Below are positions 48,481-60,400 of a DNA stretch of 64,000 bases, one piece after another. Made by a program: the position numbers and the translations under genes. Where the stretch lies: contig JACBWW010000028.1 of NCBI GenBank assembly GCA_020086605.1, positions 8,129,540 to 8,193,539 of the forward strand. Reading direction: 5' to 3'. Every line of letters begins with the position of its first letter. The first letter of the stretch is position 1. The DNA is from Lanius collurio. Taxonomy: Eukaryota; Chordata; Aves; Passeriformes; Laniidae. The notes beneath the pieces are model-generated. The model had not been told where the DNA came from. It searched no databases and saw only the letters and a program-made list of their open reading frames with translations.

Positions 48481-51400
48481 CTAGAAACGATCAGGAAATT
48501 AAAAAAGTTATTTGCACTGCTGCCCTTGTGCATATAAAAACTATTTATTACAAAATCCTTACAAAAGGTAGCTGGTGAATACTTTCCATCTTTCTGAGTT
48601 GTTACTTTTGCTATTGTGACATTTATTAGAAGTATCCCTAAAACAAGTGCTTAACAGGAGATTAAAAACTTTCATAAGCAACCCTGGCTTATAGGATGTT
48701 AGGAGTTTTTTTGGTTCAGGCAAGATGTCAGTTCCCACAAAAGAATTCCCAATGAACACACCACCACAGGAACAGATGCATGATACAATTCGTGCCTTCC
48801 ACAGGTCACTTCCTTATTAACTATAGATCATTGTTCTCAAGTTTAATTCCATTAAGTGCAGCGGAGAATGTGATAAAGTAGGTCACAGATAATGCAGTGG
48901 GGCTCTTGACAGAATCACAGATATTAATATAAATCACTTATTTTCAATATTGTTGAGATTCTTTAGGTCTTAAGAGCCACTTAGAAGGGAAGCACTATCA
49001 ACCTCAATATGTGCCATGTTCCTTTCCTTGTTCTTACGGTATGATCCTTTCCTCCTTTTTACAACTGGAGAGGTTTTGGGGAAGCAGTGAGAAGACAATA
49101 AAAAAAAATTTAGTTCTAGAATCTTGTACCAAGGACATGTTTTGGGAGGGGACTGAGGAGAATGCAGAAACTTCCACAGAGAATTTTTGGACAATTCTTT
49201 TCTGGATTTTCGTAGCTGCATTTTGCTTTAACGAATTGGAGAACAGTACTAAGCTTTATTCCACCTCAAATGTCAAGATTCTCTTCAGACTTTACAGAAA
49301 ATGCAAACCTCTAATTATGAACAGTTATTTGGGTGTGACAGACTATCTCATCTCAGAGAACACACCTGAATCAAACAGGACACAAATCTCCACAAATTAA
49401 AAAACAAACAACAAAACTGCCATTTATTTTGGAAAAACCCAGCTTTAAATATTTTTTTTCAAACAACAATTATTAAGAAACTAGTTTGATTTTACCAAAT
49501 CCACTAACTCAACAGTAATTTTGCATCAGCAGAAGGTACAATGAGCATCAAGGAACTGTGATTCAGATAAATAGATGCATGAGCAAAGTTGAGTTCACAG
49601 TTGAACAAGCTAATGAACAAAACACAGTTCTACCAAGTAAAGAAGACTTTAGAAGATAAAAACTACCTGGCCATCTCTGCTTATTTGTACTTTCTTATTG
49701 TCATTCCAAGGGTTGTGCAAATGGTGTGCAAACTGAAAAGGAATGCTTTCTTTGCGTATCCACTCCACCTTAAATACACCTCCAAATCCAGGAGATCCCC
49801 AGTCCTGACTTTTCTCACATCCTATTGATGAACACATTCTAGCAAAACCCTGGAAGAAAAATTGAAATAGAACAGACATAATGAGAGCATAACTATTTAT
49901 GGTGGAATTAAATAAATGAGTGGATTTCATATGAAACTTTCAAACTTGTTTCAGAGCGATTCAAACACTCACCCACATGAAGCTGGATCTCCCAAAATAC
50001 TTACACCTAGAAAGCTGGAAGTATGATTTGTTTTTTCCACTTCAAATATACCTTCTAGAATTTGACTGCAAAGGATGTCTTTCAATTTATCTGTCACAAT
50101 TACCATTCAAGGGTTTTTTAAGCTTTGTAACAGGTTGAAAAGCTATTGTAAAAACATTTAAAGTGCAAGGTATCAAAGATGAATGTTCTATGTCCATCAG
50201 CTATTCCTTGCTACTTGTACAAAATTCTTTCAAAAATCCATTCCTTCTTTTCCTTGTTCCCTCCTTGTTAACAAACTTTCATATACAATTAAAAGTATGT
50301 AGCTGCTCTGCAAAGAAAGAAGTCAAAGCTGCCTAAAATTCCCTTTTCAATGAAGCTGAAAGAAATTCCAACAAAACTATTCAGAAAGAAAATGAAAGAA
50401 ACCACAAATCCAAGATTGCATCTAACTTATTTAAAAACACTCTTGAAATACAACCACCCCCCCAAAAAAAACCCAAAAATAAACCCAGGCCACACACAAT
50501 TTATCAACTATTCAGGCAAATTTACTCCAGTTATGACTTAGGAGTCCAAGAGATGCTGTGCACTGCCTAAAGTTACCAGCACACACTGCTGCTAGTCATG
50601 CAGTCTTAGACAGATCAAGTCTTAAATGAAAATCAATGCAAATTAATAACAGGAAGCGAGGAAAAATAAAGGTGGAAAGTAAAGAGACACCTGAGACAAG
50701 GGAACATTATTTAGAATGTTAATCTCACATTTTGATGAAGGTCCAGTGCATTGTCAAAACTGGAAAGGCAAGGCAACATAATCCACCTACATCATGGCTT
50801 CGGTGTGTCTTCCCCTCCCAGCTTTCTTGTCTAAGAGCACTGACACAACAGCCCATTTTCAGAGTCAACTGGCATGCTGAAAAATACTTTCCAGTATGGC
50901 AACTGCATTTGCCAAATGACTGTACAAATATGTATACTTCACCACAATCCTCCAGTGGTATCACCAAGATTTCTGTATTTGAACTGATTCATTGAATTTT
51001 TAGTTCAGTTGACTTCTATGAATAGTTTATAACACATAAAGAGGTAAATTGAACTTTCTTTACTTGGGACAATTGAGTTTAGCAGTCTCTACAAAACAGC
51101 TAACCTGCAACTTTGCACTAGAAGATCAAGTCTTTAAACTGGCCACAAATTTTTCAGCAAATTGTTGATAAACACCTCACAAAATGTGAACTCAAGACAG
51201 TTTTGGAAGAATCATGGCCATGACTTTCCAGTTTCCTAACTTTGAGAAACTACAGCTCCAGAAACACAGCTTTTATTAAAATTTGTTTTAAAGACATATG
51301 AGTCCCCTGGCCTTAGAAAGCTGTGACTTGAATCTATCTTATTTTCCACTTACATTTATTTTGGCATGCAAAGAAAAAGGCAGTCCCCTGCTTTGTATGG

Positions 51401-54400
51401 ATTTTTTTGTTTGTTCCATTGTTGCTGTTTTAAAGCATTTATGTAGGCTAGAAAAATTATTTTGACTCATTATGTTTGGAGGTGTTGTAGATGGGTCAAA
51501 ATTCATAAGGAATTAGAACACTATAAATGTAATAAGTTATTAATGTGAGATCTAAAATGTAAACTATATCTTGTAAATTGTATATATGTTTAAACTTAGT
51601 TGTGTTCAGAGTACACCTTGGCAAGTCTCATGACATCTTGCTCAAGGAAGGTACTAATTAACATAAGAAGTGCAGGCAAGCTCAGGGGAGATGACCTCAG
51701 ACCCATGATTTCACCTTACCCAACGAGAATCTTTTTCCATCTGAAAGAAGCAAGAGATAGGATCTGCTGCTCCTTGGACATTGCTGATGAATGGACCTAT
51801 TGCTCAAGATACCTCATTGTCATCATACAAGGATTTCTCGGAAAGATCATCATATGCTAGGATGAGTTACTGGAAACCATCAACCAGAACACAAAGAGAA
51901 TCCTTGGACACATCAACATCTAAATGTACCTCTGAGCACTGGACCAGAGTATCATCAAGAATGAAAAGGACAAAGGATTTCATAGCCAAGAGCAAGAAAA
52001 ACAGTATAAAAACTGGACTCAAAATATCTCAAAGGTGTGCACTTACCTCTCTGAACTGCTGGTGGTCAGAGCTGTGTATGTGTCACCCAGAGTCAAGAAC
52101 CTAGGCTTGGCCCTGCTTTCTTTTATAGTGGCTGATTTTGTCAATTTGATTGAATAAATTTTATTTGTTTTTATAATAATAATTTGGCTTGCGCAAATTA
52201 TTAATCTGATGAAATTGACATTTCATTTATAACAAAGGCAATTTAGTTTTACAATCTGAGCGACAAACAGAGTAAAAAGGACTGTTTTGGAGAAGAAAAA
52301 CAGTCTTTCTTCAGCAATCAGAGACACTGGCACAATACCTATCAGAATGTCAGAAACCATCAGCAAAGCCCTCTGTACTATACACAGCCATTTGCTACAC
52401 ACTCCTAAATCATAAACCAGCACCAGCAGCTGCTATCAGCTAAGGACCCACCTGGAAGTGTCCAGACCCTTGAACAGAAAATATTAAGTACACTACGCTC
52501 TCCCAAAAGGCTCCATTCAGTTTTCGTTCGTTACTTGGCGTAGTGGACCATATACCCTTCTGCTGAGAAATATCAATGTTCTGGAAGTTGCTGCTTTTCA
52601 TTATAAAGTACCGAACTGGCATATATTGTCTTGGTGAAGGCGACTTAGAACCCTGAAAGAATTAAATTAAATTAATTAATACAATCAAATAAACTGGGCT
52701 TTAGCTCTGAAGTTTTACACACATGTAGACAGACCCTTCACTGAGCTCTTCCTCTCCTCTCCAAGGTTACACAAGAAATACGCTATCTATCAGATGTTCC
52801 TGTCAGAATTGACCTAAAAGTGTATTTTCCACCTATTTCACATTTTTACACACTTTTCAAAATTATAATTCATTTCATGAGGGGCAGCAAACAATTATGG
52901 CAGAACAGGCCTAATAGTCTAGTGATTAATTACAATTCTTTGAAGTCTGAGACACCTTCAGATGACACAAAATTAATCACCCTAGACTGTAGCCTGCAGC
53001 ACACTACTTTCATTTCCATTTTCAGAAAACAAATTTTCTCCCTGTAACACTGGCTGAATTAAAAAATATTAACAAGATTTATGAAAATAACCTCACCAAA
53101 AATGTATGCTTTATTAAAATAATTATCAAAAAAACTGCCAAGCAGGCAGATAACACAAAAATTAAGAGAATCGGTACAATGTAGGCTATTACAGAAACAG
53201 AAGAAGCTAGAATCCAGAGTTCAGAAATGCATATTACTGTATACACTGTCACTATTTATTATACCAAGTTTAAAAAAAACCAAAAAAACCCCACCAAATC
53301 AAACCCCTCCCCAAAAACTTTGGATGTTTTTAGTACTTTGAATAGCTTTACTTCAGAAGTTTGAAAAGAACAATACTTTTACTGTATTAAACTAGTATAA
53401 CAAGGTTATCTATTCTTGATTTTCAGTTCCGAAAGAAACTTTATGCAGTTGTTAACAATGAAAATTTAAGTTAGGTTCTTAATTATCAATACAATACCTG
53501 ATAGCTGCTGAAAGATATCAGCACGAGATTCTAATAATTTTGAAGAACAGGGTAATGTATTTATGAGAACTCTACCTTTCCAGATATTGGAGAGGACGGA
53601 CTAGCACAGGGGCTAGGGAAGCTACTGCTGTCTGCAGACTTCATTGATGACTGATCTGATTTGTCATCTGAAGTTTGTCTGGAGTGCAAAAAGTTCCTTC
53701 GTTTGTACTGCTTTGGCTGATGAAGCAGGGGACGTGCAGACTTCATTAGAACTCTTAAAAAGTAAACATAGATATGCAACAGACTATGAGTTTTGCAAGA
53801 GGTCACAGAACAATTTATATCTACTCATGAGCCCACTGGATGACCACATATATTACAGTAATTCCAAAACATATTAAACACTAAATAAAAAAATCAGGCA
53901 TTCCTTCTGAGTGTTACGGTTCAACCTCTTCTGCTACTTCCCAAGGACCACGTCATGGACATTATTTCTGATTGCTCTCCCAAAGAGCCGGCATACATAG
54001 GAAACACTTCTCAGTGAAATCACAGTACAGGACAGTATCAAAGCGTATTTATATAGTTTCTTTCTTCTTAATATTAGCAGAAATTCAAGTGATGCTTTTA
54101 TAGGTAAATAAATGACAAGCTACAGTTTCTGGAAGATCTCAACAGCTTACTTTTCAGCATTAGAGGAGTCAGAGAGCTCAGTTTCTGCTGTACTTTTTCT
54201 GCTGACAGTTGACCTCCATGTAGATGCTAAAAGTTGATCTTCAGAAGCCACAGGTCTTGGTCTCTGACCAATTCCTGAAGGCTGTTGTAAACCTGCAGAC
54301 TGTTCTTCAGCAGTTAAAACAGCAACAACTGCTCTTAGAGTTGCTTCATCAACTTGAGACCTCGACTTAGACGGAGCTTGCATACGACGCAGAAATAAGC

Positions 54401-57400
54401 TATGCCACTTTTGTCTGAGTTGCAACAGCAAACCAGCAGCCTGTAATAAATTTCAGTTCTGTTAAAGTCTAATAAAAATTAGATCAATTAGGCAAAGGGT
54501 ATGCTATGTCTTTCCTATCAGGCAGCAGCTGGCATTCTGGCAAATTGAAAGGCAAGACTAGGGTCTTGGGGAAGGGAAGAAAACCTCTCATTTAAATTAA
54601 GCTTTTATCTTTTCTTTCCGTACGTGCAAGATAATTCCTAAGACATTTCATGCAGCTCTGCACAAAACTTAAAATGATATTGTAAACACACAGGATTTTT
54701 CACTTTTCACTTCACAAATTTATCTTTTCTTTAAAAGCAGTTCCTTCATGTCTAATGCCCTTCCTGGCAGTTCAGTCTGTATTCATCGGCTCTTTAGTCA
54801 TACTTGATGGTAAAGACCTCTGGTTACTCTGTCTTCCTAACACAGTCAGAGCTTCTCAACAACTGGAAAAGTTGGGGCATTTTTCTTCTTTTCATAAAAT
54901 CTGACAGCAATTTCAGCAGTTCCAGTTTCAAGTGCTCCATTTAAGTAAAGCAACGTCAGTCATCCTCTCAGGAAGGAAATACACAATATGCCATTTTGAC
55001 TGTTCTCTCAGTTCCTGCTCAGATTTTGGTTAATCCAGCTCAAGCTAAGGCCTCATGTGCTGGGAGCACCACACAGGCAATACAAGGAGTCACGAAGAGC
55101 AGAAGGGCCTTTATGCAGCCACTACCACCTGCAGCTTGCTGTTCTCTGCAGCCTTTTCCTTTTGTCTGGCAGTTTCTTTAGAATCTAACTTATGGAAATG
55201 GATCAAACTGCCAAGATGGAAATTCTAAAAGATCAGCTTACTAAAGTGCTTCTGAAGTAGATCCAACAGCAGCTGACTGCTGAGGCTTTCCTGCTTCCCA
55301 GTGTGATATGTGGGACAGTCGCATCATGACAGAGGAAGAAGGATGAGCACACTCACAGTTGGCTAGGTAACTAATTCTTTGTTCCTTTTCGCTCATGGGT
55401 GCAAGATTTAAGAGTTATGGATTGTTACAGCCCATAGGAAGCCCTACAACTTGGATGCTGAATATGTGCATTCAGCTAGCTGACTAGCCTGGGCAAAAGG
55501 AAATTGAACCTGTTTGTTGTATGTTTTTCATATTTCTTACTGAACTCATGAAATAAGGGTTAACTCGCACAGTACATTCTCCAGTAAATTTGAGAGACCT
55601 GAAGAGATTGTGACAGCCAATTCCTACAGTAAAATTTTGGGTTAACCAACTGTTTTAGAAATCATTTTAGGATGACACAGCATAAACATTCTTCTACATG
55701 AAACAAGCATGGAAGTGTTGGATTACTTACTTCAGAGTCCAGTCTGAGGTGGAGCCATTCATCTAGCTTCAGTAGTGATACATTAGAAGTTGCTCTGTCC
55801 TCCATCTCACTGTCACTGCTATCACTGGATACCTTGTCTCCTGAATTAAGTACGAAAGGTGCATTAACATTTTTGTATTATTTACACTTACATACAAAAA
55901 CTTGAACATTACTGTATTATCAGCAACAAACTAATCTTCCTTCTAAATTTTCATTTAAAATGTAAATATTTGTAAACACACTTTTCCATTTCTGCATACA
56001 CACCCCAGTGAAAGTCTTTGGTTCTGTTAGGAGAACAAGTACCCAGACCTCTTAAGGGCCCTACTACGTAAACGCCTGTATTGATGTGATCTGACTTTCA
56101 TGCATCTTCATCAATAATAAACCATTATCAATTTTTTTGCCTAAAGTTCTTTGTAAAACCACACATTGCTCTACGCTTTATATCCTAGTATAGCACTATA
56201 TTTAAAGCCCCATAAAGAAAAAAAAAATTATATACATACACAGCTACTTAGGATTCCTTTTTCTTTTTCAAAGTGCAATTCAACCAGCATTAACACCATT
56301 TTAAAGATAACAGCTTAGGAGCAAGACAGGAAAGCTTCAAAATAGCTTGGACTCTTACTTCAATTCAAACCCATATTTCTACAGAACTGACAATAGGTTA
56401 TTTTTGCTGCTATTCTTACAGCACTCCATTTAAATATGAAAAAAACATAATTTTGATAAATTATCTACTACTTCTAGATAATCATGTGGCTAATTGACAT
56501 TAAAAGTTATCAGTAGAAAATAATCCTTAAAATGCATGTGTCAGCTGGAAGCAACACGTTATTTGCCATATTAATTGTAACTACATTATTCAGTTTGAAT
56601 CATCTGGTTCAAAGTATCAATTAAAGTAGGCTGTAGAAAAAACACACATACTACACTTCTCAGCATTAGTACGGTCTTTAAGCATTTTGGTTGCAATTTT
56701 ATTTCTTTAAAAACTATACTGTAATTTCTGAGACTTCAGAACTGCAGAAGTTTCATTTATAGATATGAACTTAGAAGAAATCACAAAACTCAAGACATTT
56801 GTAACAGAGCCTACAAACTACTCCTGAACAGCTACAGGAACTATATATAGCTCTGCTGTTTTAAGAATTAGCCAAAATATGCAGAAAATATACTTGAAAA
56901 ATAAGTTTGCCAAATCACATACTAGTAGAACGCCAACATAAACGTTCCAAATCCAGACTTCAGTATACCTTGACAGGATGAAGATGCCTGTAAAGAATTA
57001 CTTGGTAACCTAGCTGGTCCACAGAAGAGTGCCACAGTGATGGGTGTTACGACAGAACAGCACCTGATGTTTGCTATCCTGTGAGCTCTTGTCATTTCAT
57101 CATATATAAGCCAGTCTGTAGGGAGTGCCTGAACAGCTGCAGTCTGGCCATTCACTGGGGGAATCTGTGCAGGAGCAAATAAGACTAGGAGATTTTATCC
57201 TCTGTGTGCATTTAAAATAAACTTTAACTCAAGTTCTACTTTATATTTGTAGAAATAAATACATAAATATTTACATACACATGAATAAAAAAAGCACAAG
57301 AATATTCAGCCTCACAAGTTACTCTGTCACCTCGAAACAAAGTATTTTGCTTTAAAAGAGGATCTCAAGAAATACCAGTTTCAGAGCAGCACTTTTTCCT

Positions 57401-60400
57401 CATAGCAATAAGGAGAGACTGTTACATCTTCAAAATACTTTTAAAACTAGCTTTTTACCATTTTGTCTTGTTCCACTTAGCAGGACTAACTGAAAAATTG
57501 AAAAAATAAACCAACACAAATTTTTCATTCTATCACCTGCCAGAAAATATATTTTCTACAAAGTTCAAAGTGGCTTTACCTTTTTATACTGAGGTTGACT
57601 AAGAACAGAGGTAGGATGAAATCGCACTTTCTTCTCCTTTGGTGCAGTTAACACCAGGCTCTCTCTGTCTACATGCACAAGATGGGGATACATCCCGGCC
57701 ACTAAGGCAGCTTTGACTACAGCCCAGTTTTCAGAGTTAGCATTAACATCTCTAATATCAGCTCCTCCTCTGGCTCTAACAAAACCTGAAAAAAGAAAGA
57801 GGTCAAAACTATGTTATATTTGTTCGTATTTAAGATCTACTTTTTTGCTTCTCAAAAGGAATTTGAAAAAAAGGAAGTGAAATAAACAACAAATTAGTTG
57901 CATTTTTCACAACTGCCAACACTAACAGTACCAAGAAGAAACCATTACACTGAAATCCTTCCTGGTAAGGGGTTTCATACTAACGTAGAACAGAATTTCT
58001 TTTTACAATACTTCTTTACTTAATAAAATATTAAACATAGTGTAGTTTAAATGCAATTGCAACTTGCTTACAGCTTAGCATGAGCGAGCGAGCCCCTGCT
58101 CAAAACCTAGTGTAGGTGAATTTTAAATGAACTGTTTGTTAGCATGAATGGCTATGCAGGGAAAGAAACAGAGAAAGACAGGATACCTTTGGATAAAGGA
58201 TCAGACCTTGGAGGACCCCAAGGTTGGCTCAAGCTGGAATGTAAGAGCAAATAAGGAACTGCCCACACTGGACATGGAGAAAGAATCCAACGAGGCAGTA
58301 AAAACCCCAGACCATAAATTGCCACTACATCAAGAGGAGCATGCAAGACACAAACAGGGCACATGAAGATCGGGTGCACTGACAGTAAGGGTATAAAGGC
58401 CCAGGGATTTCCTCACTCAGGACACTCTCCAGGGACATCCAGCTTGAGCTGAAATTAACTGACTCTGCCTCAGAACCTAGGGTCTGAACTTGTTTTAGTA
58501 ACTGCCTCATGAAAAAATTTACTAGAACATAAAACCTCAAGGAAACATGCCTCATGCTGCAACACAGCAGGCTGGTGAACAATGACAAGGCTTTCAGTTA
58601 TGCTAGCAGTGTCCCAGGGTGAGCACGTTTCCTCACCCTAGCATGTCCACCATGCCCAGCACGAATATGTACCAGTCTTTTCTAACCTAAGGAAGAAAAA
58701 TGACAAGCGAACACTCTTCTTGTTACAATTTGTATACACTTAACTCTAAAATTATGTTAGAACTTTTTCCAATATATTTACCTGAGGCTCTAAGCTGCCC
58801 AAGCAACTGTGTTCTCATTCCTGCAATGATTTGCATTGTGGCTTGAGACAGGAAATTCTTTTCACAGAAGGCTCTCTCCCAGCCATCACTGCGTGCCTTC
58901 TGCCATGCCTGTAAAGAATAATTTTTAACACTTGCCTATTAATTTAAGTATCTAAAATTAAAAAATGCATAGGTTTAAAAATTACATTTAGATCAATAAA
59001 ATTAACCTAAGTATCAAACCTGATTTTTTTAAGTACTAGATTTTTTTCCTCATTCCCTAACCTAAACATAATGATAATTATGTTATTTTAAGCTCATGAT
59101 GTTATTAAAGAGATCGTTATGTCAAGATCCCTATTTTAGGTTACCCATGTAACAGGATATAAAGCAGCATCTCGCTAGAACTTCCAAAATTTAACCAGGT
59201 TTGAAAAGATCAGACAAAATGTGTTCCCTCAGAAATCTTGTGAGTCCAATACAAAGGAAAGCCATAGTCTACCACTCCACACCCAGCTTGGTTGGTGCAT
59301 CATTTACTCCGACGTGCGATCTCTTGTGCACAGCCCTGGCTCTGAAAGGATACCTGAAAAGCCCTGAGAAGCACCATGTGGTCGCTGAACGTTCCTGCAG
59401 TGAAACGCTTCCTACACAGCATGGCTGCACGCTTCTGGGAGGCCAGCGCCGGGAGCACAAAAGGGTCCCGGTAGGCCAGAGCACAGGCAATGGTAAGAAC
59501 AGGGTCCAGGCACTTCAAAACAACGGCGCACAGCACCATTTTACCAAGGTGTGGCTCCACTGGCAATTCAGTGAGATGATAACCAAGCTCAGTGAGATCT
59601 TCCCAAGGGTCCATGGCATCTATAGCCTGTTGGAAAAAAGAGAAAAGGCGGGGATGTGGGGACAAGGGGCAGAAGGGGAAAGGGGACAAAATTAATTACG
59701 ATGAAAGTAGAAAGGATACGAATATTGGACATTACCTAGGCTTGCTCCCAAACACTAAAGAAGCGAGTCAAACTAGTTTCATTTCAGGACAAGATTTTAT
59801 AGTAGTCCCTTCCCTTAACATGGGAAAATACATACACACACACAGCAAAATGGAAATAAACAAAAATTCAAAACATCCTTAAGTAACTGAATAAGCCTTT
59901 CAGTATAATTACAAGTCAGTAAGATATGTTACCACACCACAAATACTGATTAAATACAACTCCCATCGAAATCTATTCCTCTGCTGACCTTGAGCATTTG
60001 CAGAGCATTTTTCACAATTAAAGCTGGTGGAGGATCAGGAGCTTTCATAAGAAAGTCAACAACCGGACAATTTCTTGGAGCCAGAAGTTTTGTGTGCAAA
60101 CAAAGCTCCTGCAAGTTAAAAAAAAAAAAAAAGTACTATTAAGGTTTGGGAAAAAGAAAATAGATACACACTTTTTTGGAGTTATTAGTATAGTCTGATG
60201 ATAATATATTTTTTTAAAGTTACAACTTCTAAGTGAATACACACCTGAAGTGGCATTCTTAGAAGTTCTGGAGTCTGAAATTCCAACATGTTCTCAAATC
60301 GGAGCTTACTGAAGAGACGAAAACAGACTCCAGGCTGACAGCGTCCAGCCCTGGAAAATAAAATATTGGAAGCTGTGAAAATTAGATTTTTTTTTTTTTT

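Noticed and set aside
59201..59695. 164-codon plus-strand frame
   Set aside because: Exactly antisense to a highly conserved YTHDC2 exon.
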